Notes under the pieces: model-generated
What the model was told of the DNA's origin: nothing
Databases searched by the model: none
The model's input: only the letters and a program-made list of their open reading frames with translations
Made by a program: the position numbers and the translations under genes
In this document: piece by piece, positions 1 to 9,218 of the stretch
Layout of the letters: the number at the start of each line of letters is the position of its first letter
Numbering within the stretch: position 1 is the stretch's first letter
From: Martinezella tropici
GTDB lineage: Bacteria; Pseudomonadota; Alphaproteobacteria; Rhizobiales; Rhizobiaceae
DNA: 64,000 nucleotides
Reading direction: 5' to 3'
NCBI RefSeq assembly: GCF_003287875.1
Contig: NZ_QMKK01000025.1
Span: 379,501 to 443,500 of the forward strand

Positions 1-16
1 AAGAAGTGGGAAAACC

Positions 17-1198
17 TCATTGGTTCGTCCCCTGTACGTCGGCCTGGGCCGGCGGCTCCTCATTCGTCGCCTGCTGCGGCAGTTCGATCAGCTGCGGCGT
101 CACCTTGGCGCCGGGCCGAATGCGCATCAGCCCGTTGACGACGATCGTTTCGTCGCCGGTCATGCCGTCACGGATGACGCGATAGCCATAGAGCTTCGGC
201 CCGAGGCGCACCGGCTTCGGCGTGATATTACCGGCGGTATCGGCGACATAGACGACGCGCTGGTTCTGGTCCGAGCCGATAGCTTCATCTGGGACCAGGA
301 TCGCCTTGTAGCTGTTCGAGCCTTGCACCTGAACGCGTCCGAACAGGCCGGGCTGCAGGATGAGATCAGGGTTCGGGAAGCGGGCGCGGACGCGGATCGT
401 GCCCGTCTCGTTGTCGACGCGGTTTTCAGCGAAATCGAGCTTGCCCTTGAACGGCTTCTGCCGCTGATCGGCAATCGTGACGGTCACGTCAAGCCCGCCG
501 CCGCCCTGCTGCAGGGCGCTGCCGTTCTTGCGGGCCTCGTCGGCATAGGAGAGCAGCCGGCGTTCGTCGACGTCGAAATAGAAATCGATGGGATCGAGCG
601 ACACGATGGTGGTCAGCACGGTCTGGTCGGCCTGCACGAGATTGCCGACCGAAATCAGCCGCCGGTCGATGCGGCCGCTGAGCGGCGCGGTGATCCGGGT
701 GAAATCCATATCCAGATTGGCGCGATCGACAGCGGCCTGCGCGCCACGCACATTCGCCTCGGCCGAAACGAGATCGCGACGGCGGTCGTCGAGGGTCGAA
801 GCCGACTGGCTGCCAGTCGTCGACAGCGATTGCGCGCGCTTGAACTGCGCATCGGCAAGCGTCAGCGACGATTTCGCCACTTCCAGCGAGGCCGTCGATT
901 CGTTCAGCGCGGTCACGAATGGCCGCTGGTCGATGACGAAAAGCAGGTCGCCCTGTTTGACGATAGCACCATCCTGGAAATGCACTTCCTGAAGATAGCC
1001 GCCCACCCGCGAGCGCACAGAAACCTCATCGACCGCCTGGAAGCGCCCGATGAACTCGTCGCTATCGACGACATCGCGAACGATCGGCTTGGCGACCGTC
1101 ACAGGCGGGGCCGGCGGCGCACCCTGCGCCAGCGCCTGAGCGCCCGAGAAAACGGCAAAAACACAGCTGAACAAAACGGCACGCGGCAGCATCGGCAT
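17..1198 (-). CDS. RND efflux pump periplasmic adaptor (AcrA/MdtA-like membrane fusion protein)
   Basis: This is the periplasmic adaptor that links an inner-membrane RND pump to an outer-membrane channel. The 393-residue product has a Sec-type signal peptide (about 1-25, ending near ALAQG), a split lipoyl half-motif (VGGYLQEVHFQDGAIVKQGD), an alpha-hairpin rich in Ala/Ser, the second half (ITAPLSGRIDRRLISVGNLV) and a beta-barrel with a C-terminal proximal domain. An in-frame extension to 1450 exists. The ATG at 1198 is preferred because AAGGGGG lies just upstream and the signal peptide starts there. The pump gene is expected past the left edge. No regulator is adjacent, but a palindrome lies in the promoter region. 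The assignment to the family is firm; the substrate is unknown. Confidence 0.92.
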   Translation of the reverse strand: MPMLPRAVLFSCVFAVFSGAQALAQGAPPAPPVTVAKPIVRDVVDSDEFIGRFQAVDEVSVRSRVGGYLQEVHFQDGAIVKQGDLLFVIDQRPFVTALNESTASLEVAKSSLTLADAQFKRAQSLSTTGSQSASTLDDRRRDLVSAEANVRGAQAAVDRANLDMDFTRITAPLSGRIDRRLISVGNLVQADQTVLTTIVSLDPIDFYFDVDERRLLSYADEARKNGSALQQGGGGLDVTVTIADQRQKPFKGKLDFAENRVDNETGTIRVRARFPNPDLILQPGLFGRVQVQGSNSYKAILVPDEAIGSDQNQRVVYVADTAGNITPKPVRLGPKLYGYRVIRDGMTGDETIVVNGLMRIRPGAKVTPQLIELPQQATNEEPPAQADVQGTNQ

Positions 1199-1514
1199 GA
1201 AGCCCCCTTCGAAAAACCGCATACGGCAAGAGGCGCCGTTATCACGGTAAGCACTCACAAAATTTGCCTGCAACTTTCCGCAAAAGACCCGTCGCCACCA
1301 GGCGCCATACAACCAGGTCTCTTCGGACTTCCCCAACATGCGCCCGGGCCGCGCGAGCCCGGGTATCATCCAGCCCTCGGGGGCCAGCATCACGCGTTTA
1401 ATGTATAAACGGTTTATCGAATTGGACAACAGGCAATGAAGCGGGCGCAATCAAAACGCAACCAATTGTTTTCATTATACGGAAGGACGCCCATAAGATG
1501 AGCTGGCCGAGCGA
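1199..1514. other. Intergenic region with efflux-gene promoter
   Basis: About 316 bases lie between the ABC-F gene (which ends at 1515) and the adaptor start; both are on the minus strand. Apart from the promoter and palindrome around 1396-1425, I see no gene or strong terminator. Confidence 0.5.
1396..1425 (-). promoter_or_regulatory. Putative promoter with overlapping palindromic operator
   Basis: The half-sites GTTTA (1396-1400), TAAAC (1406-1410) and GTTTA (1412-1416) form two overlapping inverted repeats; ATAAAC-G-GTTTAT at 1405-1417 is perfect. On the minus strand they sit between a TTGTCC -35-like box and a TATACA -10-like box. This geometry suits a TetR/AcrR-type repressor of the efflux adaptor, but no such regulator is in the window, so the link is inference. 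Confidence 0.4.
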
Positions 1515-3344
1515 TCAGCCCTCCAGCTCCTCGCGCAGCATTTCGAGCTCGAGCCATTCCTCTTCCATGCTGACAAGGCTTTCTCGCAGCTTTTCCATCT
1601 CCGCCGCCAGGCGATTGAAGGTTGCGGGATCCTTGGAAAAGAGGTTCGGATCGGCCATCTTCTTTTCGCGAGCTGCAATCTCGGCTTCCGCCTTGGCCAT
1701 GTCCTTCGGCAGGTTTTCGAGCGCGAATTTCTGCTTGTAGGAGAGCTTGCCCTTGCCTTTCGAGCCTTCGGCGACCGGTGTTGCGGCTTCGGCTGATTTC
1801 GGCTTTTCGGCCGCCTTTTCCGCCCGCTTGCGCTCCTCGATCGCGCCCTTGCGCTGGGCCAGCATGTCGGAATAACCGCCGGCATATTCGATCCAGCGGC
1901 CATCGGGCTCTTCCGGATTGGCGGGAGCGATTGTCGAGGTCACGGTGCGATCGAGAAAATCGCGGTCGTGGCTGACGAGAATGACCGTCCCGGCAAAGCC
2001 GGACACGATTTCCTGCAGCAGATCGAGCGTCTCGATATCGAGATCGTTCGTCGGTTCGTCGAGGATCAGGAGATTGGTCGGCCGCGACAGGATGCGGGCC
2101 AGCATCAGCCGCGCGCGTTCGCCGCCGGAAAGATTCTTGATCGGCGTGCGCGCTTGTTCGGGCTGGAAGAGGAATTCCTTCATATAGCCGGTCACATGCC
2201 GCTGCTCGCCGTTGACGAGGAGGTTCTCGCCGCGGCCGTCGGTCAGATAATTGGCGAGCGTGTCCTCCGGGTTCAGCTCCTCGCGCTTCTGGTCGAGTGT
2301 CGCGATCTCCAGATTGGTGCCGAGCTTCACCGTGCCGCTGTCCGGCTCCAGCTGGCCGGTCAGCATCTTCAGCAGCGTCGTCTTGCCGGCGCCGTTCGGG
2401 CCGACGAGACCGATGCAATCACCGCGATGCACGCGAATCGAAAAGGGCGCGACGATGACCCGCTCATCATAGGCTTTGGTGATCTTGTCGGCCTCGATCA
2501 CCAGCTTGCCGCTTTCCTGCGCATCGGAAGCAGTCGCCTGCACCGTGCCCAGAGCGCCCTTGTGGCCACGATAGCGCGAGCGCATATCCTGCAGCTCGCC
2601 GAGACGGCGCATATTCCGCTTGCGCCGCGCCGTCACGCCGTAACGCAGCCAATGCTCCTCGCGCTCGATCTGTTTGCCAAGCTTGTGCTGCTCTAGCTCC
2701 TCGGCCTCCAGCACCTGATCGCGCCAAGCCTCGAAATGGGCGAATCCCTTGTCCAGCCGGCGCGAGGTGCCACGATCGAGCCAGACGGTTGCGGTCGAAA
2801 CCTTTTCCAGAAAGCGACGGTCGTGCGAGATCAGCACGAGTGCGCTACGGCTCTTCTGCAGCTCGCCTTCCAGCCATTCGATGGTCGGCAGATCCAGATG
2901 GTTCGTCGGCTCGTCGAGCAGCAGGATGTCCGGCTCGGGCGCCAGAACGCGTGCGAGGGCCGCACGGCGGGCTTCGCCGCCGGAGAGGTTCTTCGGATCC
3001 TCTTCACCGGTCAGGCCGAGATGTGAGAGCAGATAGGTGACGCGATAGGGATCGTCGCCAGGCCCGAGACCTGCTTCAGCATAAGCCGCGACCGTCTTGT
3101 AACCAGCAAAATCCGGCGCCTGCTCGAGATACCGTACGGTCGAAGACGGATGGCGGAACACTTCGCCCGACTGCGCCTCGACGAGACCCGCGGCGATCTT
3201 CAGGAGCGTCGATTTGCCCGAACCGTTGCGGCCAACAAGGCAGATCTTGTCGCCCGGCTCCACCTGCAGGCCGGCACCGGCGAGCAAGGGCGCACCGCCA
3301 AAGCTCAGGAAGATGTCGTCGAGTTTCAGAATGGGAGGGGCCAA
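1515..3344 (-). CDS. ABC-F family ATPase (Uup/EttA-like)
   Basis: A 609-residue soluble protein with two ABC ATPase domains and no membrane segment, so it is a translation-type ABC-F factor and not a transporter. Domain 1 has Walker A at 38-45 (GRNGSGKS), signature LSGGEARR near 120 and Walker B ILLLDEPTNHLD near 140. Domain 2 has Walker A at 315-322 (GPNGAGKT), signature LSGGERAR and LLILDEPTNDLD. The linker is Arg/Lys-rich, and a charged coiled coil follows (about 515-609), as in Uup. The start is TTG at 3344: it lies 2 nt after the TGA of the upstream thiamine pyrophosphokinase gene and has GGAG 7 nt upstream. The two genes are therefore co-transcribed and probably translationally coupled. 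Exact ABC-F subtype is not resolved. Confidence 0.93.
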   Translation of the reverse strand: MAPPILKLDDIFLSFGGAPLLAGAGLQVEPGDKICLVGRNGSGKSTLLKIAAGLVEAQSGEVFRHPSSTVRYLEQAPDFAGYKTVAAYAEAGLGPGDDPYRVTYLLSHLGLTGEEDPKNLSGGEARRAALARVLAPEPDILLLDEPTNHLDLPTIEWLEGELQKSRSALVLISHDRRFLEKVSTATVWLDRGTSRRLDKGFAHFEAWRDQVLEAEELEQHKLGKQIEREEHWLRYGVTARRKRNMRRLGELQDMRSRYRGHKGALGTVQATASDAQESGKLVIEADKITKAYDERVIVAPFSIRVHRGDCIGLVGPNGAGKTTLLKMLTGQLEPDSGTVKLGTNLEIATLDQKREELNPEDTLANYLTDGRGENLLVNGEQRHVTGYMKEFLFQPEQARTPIKNLSGGERARLMLARILSRPTNLLILDEPTNDLDIETLDLLQEIVSGFAGTVILVSHDRDFLDRTVTSTIAPANPEEPDGRWIEYAGGYSDMLAQRKGAIEERKRAEKAAEKPKSAEAATPVAEGSKGKGKLSYKQKFALENLPKDMAKAEAEIAAREKKMADPNLFSKDPATFNRLAAEMEKLRESLVSMEEEWLELEMLREELEG

Positions 3345-3346
3345 GA

Positions 3347-4000
3347 TCAGACTCCGCTGAGATCATAGGGGCGGGCAAGGATGATCGCCCTGCCGCTGCC
3401 GAGCGAAAAGCGCACGTCGCCTTCCGCCACATTGGAAATGGTGCGCGACGCGCCAAAGGGCAAATGGAAATCGCGCAAAGGGTAACGGGCATTGTCGATG
3501 AAAAGGCCCGACAGATCGCTAAAACCGAGGACGGAAAACAGCGAACCGGCCGGCAGCGCCAGCGTGAGATCGCCCGGCCGAAGCGGCACCGCTTCCTCGT
3601 CACCGGATGTCAGTAGGACATCGAAGCCCTTCTCGGCCAAGCAGATCCCATAAAGCAGATGCTGGATGGCATGATCGGAGCGTTCGCCGCCCATGGCGCC
3701 GGCGAGAATCAGTCTTTTGGCGCCGCGATCGATCGCTTCCGAAACGGCAATCTCGCCGTCGGTCGCAGCCTTCGCCGCCGGATAGGGCTGCTTGGGCACA
3801 TCGGGAAAGGCAGCTTGCAAATCCGCGGGCGTGGAATCGAAATCGCCGACCCACAGCTCAGGCTCCACTCCGAGCGCGACCGCGTGGCGCATGCCGCCAT
3901 CGGCTGCGATGAAACGGCTGCCGGAAATGGCGGCGCGCAACCGCTCCGTCAGACGAAGCTCGCCTCCGAGCAGGATGGTGAAGGTGGTGGACTGGCTCAT
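3347..4000 (-). CDS. thiN: Thiamine pyrophosphokinase
   Basis: Transfers pyrophosphate from ATP to thiamine to make thiamine pyrophosphate. The 217-residue protein shows the family hallmark ADGG(M)RHA...GVEPELWVGDFDST, with the acidic GDFDS motif that binds Mg-ATP, followed by the EIAVSEAID region and GGERSDH, the equivalent of the G-x-R-x-DH active-site motif. A C-terminal thiamine-binding beta-domain follows. Length fits the family. It sits directly upstream of the ABC-F gene. A TPP-riboswitch-controlled thiamine importer lies 2.5 kb away on the other strand, so salvage and activation genes are near one another although not in one operon. Confidence 0.93.
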   Translation of the reverse strand: MSQSTTFTILLGGELRLTERLRAAISGSRFIAADGGMRHAVALGVEPELWVGDFDSTPADLQAAFPDVPKQPYPAAKAATDGEIAVSEAIDRGAKRLILAGAMGGERSDHAIQHLLYGICLAEKGFDVLLTSGDEEAVPLRPGDLTLALPAGSLFSVLGFSDLSGLFIDNARYPLRDFHLPFGASRTISNVAEGDVRFSLGSGRAIILARPYDLSGV

Positions 4001-4072
4001 GAGGCATGCCCATAGCGCAAAGTCATGTCCCTAGGGAAGAGCAGCATAGGCAAGAACGGCCGCGAGGGCGGC

Positions 4073-4600
4073 TCAGTCGTCCGTTTCCTTGAGGCGCGCC
4101 TGGAAAACCCGCTCATAGCCGCTGACATAACGATCAAACAGCAGCGAGAAGCTCTCGATCTCCTCCTGCGTCCAGTCGGCGAAGATGCTGCCGATGACGG
4201 AATATTTCTGTGCCTGGATCTCCGACAGCAATCTCTGCCCGAGCGCGGTCAACACCACCACGATGCGCCGCGCATCCGCCTGCGACGCCTTGCGCCGCAA
4301 CACGCCACGCGTCACCATGTCGGCAACGATGCGGCTCGCCCGCGACGGATCGATGCGCAGCATCTCGGCAATCGTGCCGACGGTGACTTCGCCCGTCTCC
4401 TCCGCCCGCCGCACGACATCGAGCACGTCGAGATGGGACAGCTCGAGTCCCGGCGCGACGCTCTGGATGGCAAGCCTGCCGATCATGCGGCGACCTGTCA
4501 GCAGGCGCATGCGCGTCATCGCATGGCCGATACGCAGGAGATTCTCGTCATCGGTCAGGGCCTGGGCTTCAATTTCACGTGTATTCGTCGCAGATGTCAT
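4073..4600 (-). CDS. MarR family transcriptional regulator
   Basis: A 175-residue winged-helix regulator. The central part (VGTIAEMLRIDPSRASRIVADMVTRG as helix-turn-helix, then the wing VLRRKASQADARRIVVVLTALGQ) is typical MarR; the first and last helices form the dimer interface. The frame is open upstream to 4666, but the ATG at 4600 is preferred since GGTGGAAAG lies just before it. It is divergent from an MFS exporter gene across a 165-bp region holding a 19-bp palindrome. This is the usual arrangement for a MarR repressor that controls itself and a drug pump. The inducing ligand is unknown. Confidence 0.9.
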   Translation of the reverse strand: MTSATNTREIEAQALTDDENLLRIGHAMTRMRLLTGRRMIGRLAIQSVAPGLELSHLDVLDVVRRAEETGEVTVGTIAEMLRIDPSRASRIVADMVTRGVLRRKASQADARRIVVVLTALGQRLLSEIQAQKYSVIGSIFADWTQEEIESFSLLFDRYVSGYERVFQARLKETDD

Positions 4601-4659
4601 CTTTCCACCATACCAGAGGCGGTAAAGAAATAAAACATGCAAACAGCATTCACCTGTCA

Positions 4660-4690
4660 TTGACATTTATGTGCTAACGGCACATATGTA
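4660..4690 (+). promoter_or_regulatory. Shared marR/MFS promoter with perfect 7-5-7 palindrome
   Basis: TATGTGC (4668-4674), five bases, then GCACATA (4680-4686) form a perfect inverted repeat. It starts right after a consensus -35 box TTGACA (4660-4665) and covers the spacer and -10 area (CATATG/TATGTA). Binding there would block transcription of the exporter. MarR proteins usually bind 16-20-bp palindromes, so it is the likely operator of the divergent regulator. Confidence 0.6.
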
Positions 4691-4765
4691 TCGACTATGA
4701 AAACCGGGCGTCCCGCGCATTCGATCGACCGCGCAGCGTTTCGGCCAAGTTCGGATTTTTGCCCC

Positions 4766-6304
4766 ATGGACATGCAGACAACGTTCGCGCCGCTCGTAGC
4801 GGATCATAAACGGCGGCTTATACTCTTTCTGTTTCTGATGACTGCCATGTTCATGGCAACGCTCGACAACCAGATCGTCTCGACGGCGCTTCCGACGATC
4901 GTTGGCGAATTCGGGCATCTGGAGCGTTTCGGCTGGATCGGGTCAGCCTATCTTCTCTCGCTCTCCGCCGTCATGCCCGTCTATGGCAAGCTCGGCGATC
5001 TCTTCGGCCGCAAATATGTGATGATGACGGCGATCGCGATCTTCACGATCGGCTCCGCCGTCTGCGGCCTGGCCGTCTCGATGGACACGCTGATTGCCGC
5101 CCGCGTCCTTCAGGGCCTTGGGGGCGGCGGCATCCTGGTGTCGATCTTCGCCGTCAATGCCGATCTCTTCGAGCCGCGGGAACGCGCCCGCTACCAGAGC
5201 TATTCCAGCCTCGTGCTGATGGCGTCAGGCGCCATCGGCCCGGTTCTCGGCGGCACGATGAGCGATCTCTTCGGCTGGCGCTCGATCTTTCTCGTCAATG
5301 TGCCGATCGGCTTTGTCGTGCTGGCCGGTCTCGCCTTCATGCTGCCCTATCGCAAGCCGGCCCGCCGGCCGAAGATCGACTATGCCGGCGCGACCGTTCT
5401 TGCACTGACGACGACGAGCATCGTGCTTGCCGCCGACGGCACCGAACTCTTCGGATCGCTGCTGTCGCCGCAGTGCCTCGGCATCATCGCCTTCGGCGCG
5501 ATTTGCGCCATCGCCTGGGTCTTCATCGAACGCCGCGCGCCCGAGCCGATCGTGCCGATGACGCTGTTCCGCAATCCAACATTCGGCCTCCTGCTGATCA
5601 TCTCGATCACCAGCGGCGCCGTGGCCATCGGCATGGTGAATTATTTCGCGCTCTTCCTGCAGACGACGACTGGCCTTTCGCCCTCGATGGCCGGCCTGCT
5701 GTTCATTCTCCTGACCGGCGGCATCGTCTGCGGCTCGCTCTCGGCCGGCCGGCTGATTGCGGCCAAAGGGCGTTACAAACCCTTTGCCATCGCGAGCGCT
5801 GCCTGCAGCGCCATCGCATTTGGCTTGCTCGCCGTCCTGCCTGCCGGCACGCCCGTCGTCTTCATCGGTGGCCTGATGCTGCTGCACGGCATCGGTATCG
5901 GCCTTGCGCAGCAGGTTCCCGTCATCGGCGTGCAGAATGCGGCCGGTGCCCGGGACGTCGGCGCGGCGACCGGTGCGGTCACGCTCTCGCGCATGGGCGG
6001 CGCCTCGATCGCCATCTCCGTCTACGGCGCCATCATCGCCGCCAAGCTCGGCAATGTCGGCGTCTCCATATCGGGCGTATCCGATATCGAACAGTTGACG
6101 CCGAAGATGATGGCCGCATTGCCCGAGGCGACCCGCGAGGCCGTCGCCAACGCCTATGCGAGCGCTTTCAGCCCGCTGTTCATGACGGCTGCCGGCATCT
6201 GCCTCATCGGACTGCTGACCGCGCTGACGCTGAAAAACGTGCAGCTGCCCGGTGCAACGAAGAAATTCGAAAGCCCAACGGCCGCCGCTCACGCCGCCGA
6301 GTAA
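4766..6304 (+). CDS. DHA2-type MFS multidrug exporter (14 TM)
   Basis: A proton-driven exporter of about 512 residues in the DHA2 (EmrB/QacA-like) family. It shows motif C-like sequence LDNQIVSTALPTIVGEF in TM1, motif A GKLGDLFGRKYVM after TM2, and the R-x3-G-x2 segment AARVLQGLGGGG in TM4. The hydrophobic pattern suits 14 helices. An upstream in-frame ATG at 4697 falls at or next to the predicted transcription start. The ATG at 4766 (or 4772) just before the first helix is more likely, though neither has a strong ribosome site. Divergent marR and the palindrome between them point to substrate-induced expression. Confidence 0.9.
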   Translation: MDMQTTFAPLVADHKRRLILFLFLMTAMFMATLDNQIVSTALPTIVGEFGHLERFGWIGSAYLLSLSAVMPVYGKLGDLFGRKYVMMTAIAIFTIGSAVCGLAVSMDTLIAARVLQGLGGGGILVSIFAVNADLFEPRERARYQSYSSLVLMASGAIGPVLGGTMSDLFGWRSIFLVNVPIGFVVLAGLAFMLPYRKPARRPKIDYAGATVLALTTTSIVLAADGTELFGSLLSPQCLGIIAFGAICAIAWVFIERRAPEPIVPMTLFRNPTFGLLLIISITSGAVAIGMVNYFALFLQTTTGLSPSMAGLLFILLTGGIVCGSLSAGRLIAAKGRYKPFAIASAACSAIAFGLLAVLPAGTPVVFIGGLMLLHGIGIGLAQQVPVIGVQNAAGARDVGAATGAVTLSRMGGASIAISVYGAIIAAKLGNVGVSISGVSDIEQLTPKMMAALPEATREAVANAYASAFSPLFMTAAGICLIGLLTALTLKNVQLPGATKKFESPTAAAHAAE

Positions 6305-6380
6305 GATCACCCACCTGCAATCGACAGGGGAATCATTTCCCTTGTCATCCCTTCGTCACAAGGCTAAATCTGCCGACGCT

Positions 6381-6478
6381 CTAACGGGGTGCCTCATATC
6401 CTCTAGGATATCTGGCTGAGAGGCTTTCACCGGCCAACCCGCGGAACCTGATCCGGCTAACACCGGCGGAGGGATTAG
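6381..6478 (+). ncRNA. TPP riboswitch (THI element)
   Basis: All core elements of the thiamine pyrophosphate aptamer are present in order: GGGGTGCC (from 6386), GGCTGAGA (6414-6421), ACCC, GGAACCTGATCCGG (6443-6456) and TAACACCGGCG (6458-6468) followed by GGAGGGA. It precedes thiBPQ. No poly-U terminator follows. AGCGCC at 6496-6501 can pair with GGCGCT at 6533-6538, which overlaps the Shine-Dalgarno of thiB (GGAGG, 6530-6534). This suggests translational control, with the site occluded when TPP binds. The aptamer is certain; the expression platform is inferred. Confidence 0.97.
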
Positions 6479-6541
6479 ACGCGTGACGAAATCATAGCGC
6501 CCTTTTCCCCTTCAAGACGAAACCAAAGTGGAGGCGCTGTC

Positions 6542-7570
6542 GTGCAAAACCGATCCCTATTGTCATTCTTCGCCGGCCTGGCCCTTTCCGCCGGCGCAAC
6601 GTTTTTTGCTGCCCAGACGGCCGAGGCAGCCGACAAGACCTTGACCATCTACACCTATGAGAGCTTCACCGCCGATTGGGGTCCGGGCGCCAAGGTCAAG
6701 GCCGCCTTCGAGAAGACCTGCGGCTGCACGGTCAACTACGTCGCCGTCACCGATGGCGTGGCACTTCTCTCCCGCCTGAAGCTGGAAGGTACGGGCACCA
6801 AGGCCGATGTCGTTCTCGGCCTGGACACCAATCTCATAGATGAAGCGAAGGATACCGGCCTCTTCGATGCAAGCGGCGTCGACACCTCGGCCCTCAAGGT
6901 TCCGGGGGATTTCAAGGACGACGTCTTTGTGCCCTATGACTACGGCCATTTCGCCGTGATCTACGACAGCCAGACGGTCAAGAACCCGCCGAAGAGCATG
7001 AAGGATCTTGTCGAGGGCGACCCCTCGCAAAAGATCGTCATCGAAGACCCGCGCACCTCGACGCCGGGTCTCGGCCTGCTGCTCTGGGTCAAGTCGATCT
7101 ACGGCGACAAGGCAGCCGATGCCTGGACGAAGCTCAAGGGACGCATTCTGACCGTCACCCCCGGCTGGTCGGAAGCCTACGACCTATTCACCAAGGGCGA
7201 AGCGCCGATGGTGCTCTCCTACACGACGTCGCCGGCCTACCACATGATCGAAGACAAGACCGACCGCTATCAGGCGGCCGCCTTTTCGGAAGGACACTAT
7301 ATCCAGATCGAGGTCGCCGGCCTTATCAAGTCCTCGCCGAACAAGGAGCTTGCCCGCGATTTCCTGAAGTTCATGATCTCCACAGGCTTTCAGGACATCA
7401 TCCCGACAAGCAATTGGATGATGCCGGCCTCCGCCACTTCGGAGCCGCTGCCGGATGCCTTCAGCAAGCTCGTCGTGCCGTCGAAGACCTTCCTGATGAG
7501 CCCCGAGGTCGTCGACAAGAACCGCAAGGCCTGGATCGACGAATGGCTGGCCGCCACCAGCGGCAACTGA
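6542..7570 (+). CDS. thiB: Thiamine ABC transporter substrate-binding protein
   Basis: Periplasmic receptor that delivers thiamine (and probably its phosphates) to ThiPQ. The 342-residue protein has a signal peptide cut after about residue 28 (TAEAAD), then the family opening [11 protein letters not shown], a metal/ThiB-type lobe with [12 protein letters not shown], and [19 protein letters not shown]. It starts with GTG at 6542, with GGAGG 7 nt upstream. It is the first gene of the riboswitch-controlled operon thiBPQ, 4 nt before thiP. Confidence 0.96.
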   Translation: MQNRSLLSFFAGLALSAGATFFAAQTAEAADKTLTIYTYESFTADWGPGAKVKAAFEKTCGCTVNYVAVTDGVALLSRLKLEGTGTKADVVLGLDTNLIDEAKDTGLFDASGVDTSALKVPGDFKDDVFVPYDYGHFAVIYDSQTVKNPPKSMKDLVEGDPSQKIVIEDPRTSTPGLGLLLWVKSIYGDKAADAWTKLKGRILTVTPGWSEAYDLFTKGEAPMVLSYTTSPAYHMIEDKTDRYQAAAFSEGHYIQIEVAGLIKSSPNKELARDFLKFMISTGFQDIIPTSNWMMPASATSEPLPDAFSKLVVPSKTFLMSPEVVDKNRKAWIDEWLAATSGN

Positions 7571-7574
7571 TGCC

Positions 7575-9218
7575 TTGACGATACTTACGGCACCAGAACG
7601 AAGACGCGCCATTTCCGGCGGGGCATTCGGCCTCGCCGGCATCGTGCTCTTCGTCGGGATCGCCGTCTTCGTCCTCTTGGCCGCCGGTATCGAATCCGGC
7701 GACACCAATCCCCTGACAGATCCCTACTTGCTGCGTGTCCTGCGCTTCACGTTGCTGCAGGCGGTGCTCTCGACCCTGTTATCTGTCATGCTCGCCATAC
7801 CCGTCGCCCGCGCATTGGCGCGTCAGCCCCGTTTTCCGGGTCGGCTATGGCTGATCCGGCTGATGGCCGTGCCGATGGGCCTGCCCGTGCTGATCGGCGC
7901 GCTCGGCCTGCTTGGCATCTGGGGTCGGCAGGGGCTTATCAATCAGACGCTTACGGCGCTTGGCCTGTCGCAGCCCGTCAGTATCTATGGCTTGGCCGGC
8001 ATCCTGCTGGCGCATGTCTTCTTCAATATGCCCCTCGCCTGCCGGCTGATGCTGGCCGGGCTGGAGCGCGTGCCGGCGGAATATTGGCTTGTGGCCGGCG
8101 GGCTCGGCATGCGGCCCGCCTCGGTCTTTCGCTTCATCGAATGGCCCATCCTGCGCGGTCTCATACCCGGCATTGCCGGCCTGATCTTCATGCTCTGCGC
8201 CACCAGCTTCACGCTGGTCCTGATCCTTGGCGGCGGCCCTGCCGCAACGACGCTGGAAGTGGCGATCTATCAGGCCCTCCGCTTCGATTTCGATCCCGGC
8301 CGCGCCGTGCTGCTGTCGCTACTGCAGATCGTCGTCACCCTCCTCGTCCTCGGCGCCATGACGCTGTTTCGCGCGCCCGACGATCATGGCCTGACCAGCG
8401 GCCGCGCGCTTCACCGTATCGATGGCCAAAAGGCGGCTGCACGATGGATTGACGCTTTCCTGCTGTCGGCCGCTACTCTCTTTCTCGGCCTGCCGCTCGC
8501 TTCGGTCGTGGTAACCGGCCTTGAGGCAAACCTTCCGAAACTCGCCGCCCAGCCGATCTTTCTGCAGGCGGCCGTCACCAGCCTGGCGATTGCGCTCGCC
8601 GCCGGCCTTCTGGCGGTCTTGATATCCTTTGCGATCATCCGCGCCCGATCGGTGATCTCGGCGGATCGCCGCAAGACCGCCAGCCTGCGCAGCCTGGCGG
8701 TCGCCTTGAGCGCAAGCTCTTCCCTTATCCTGCTCGTCCCGCCAATCGTGCTGGCAACCGGCTGGTTCCTGGCGCTGAGACCATTGGGTGATCCCAGCCG
8801 CTTTGCCGCCATCCTCATCATTGTCATCAATGCGCTGATGGCGCTGCCCTTCGTCATCCGCGTCATCGAACCGGCCTATGCGGTCCATGTCAGCCGCACC
8901 GAACGGCTGGCGGCGAGCCTCGGCCTTCACGGCATTGCCCGCCTCCGCCTCATCGATTGGCCGGGCCTGCGCAAGCCGTTCTTCACCGCCCTCTCCTTCG
9001 CCATGGCGCTGTCGCTCGGCGATCTCGGCGCGGTGGCGCTCTTCGGCTCGGATAGCCTGATGACCCTGCCCTGGCTGGTCTATAGCAAGCTCGGCAGCTA
9101 TCGCACGAACGATGCCGATGGATATGCCTTGATCCTCGGCCTGGTCTGCCTTCTTTTGACCATCGCCGGCACGGCCGGCCAGAGCATGAGCGATCACGAA
9201 AGCAACAGAAATGACTGA
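7575..9218 (+). CDS. thiP: Thiamine ABC transporter permease
   Basis: Inner-membrane permease of the thiamine importer. At 547 residues it is a fused double permease. Two homologous halves each carry a BPD_transp_1 domain with the cytoplasmic EAA-like loop ([26 protein letters not shown] cut short here: [11 protein letters not shown] near 170; [13 protein letters not shown] near 440). About twelve helices are expected. The start is a TTG at 7575, 4 nt after the thiB stop, and its ribosome site is weak. The end overlaps thiQ by 8 nt, which implies tight co-expression. Confidence 0.95.
   Translation: MTILTAPERRRAISGGAFGLAGIVLFVGIAVFVLLAAGIESGDTNPLTDPYLLRVLRFTLLQAVLSTLLSVMLAIPVARALARQPRFPGRLWLIRLMAVPMGLPVLIGALGLLGIWGRQGLINQTLTALGLSQPVSIYGLAGILLAHVFFNMPLACRLMLAGLERVPAEYWLVAGGLGMRPASVFRFIEWPILRGLIPGIAGLIFMLCATSFTLVLILGGGPAATTLEVAIYQALRFDFDPGRAVLLSLLQIVVTLLVLGAMTLFRAPDDHGLTSGRALHRIDGQKAAARWIDAFLLSAATLFLGLPLASVVVTGLEANLPKLAAQPIFLQAAVTSLAIALAAGLLAVLISFAIIRARSVISADRRKTASLRSLAVALSASSSLILLVPPIVLATGWFLALRPLGDPSRFAAILIIVINALMALPFVIRVIEPAYAVHVSRTERLAASLGLHGIARLRLIDWPGLRKPFFTALSFAMALSLGDLGAVALFGSDSLMTLPWLVYSKLGSYRTNDADGYALILGLVCLLLTIAGTAGQSMSDHESNRND

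Noticed and set aside
20..1408. 462-codon plus-strand frame at the left end
   Set aside because: Antisense shadow of the RND adaptor.
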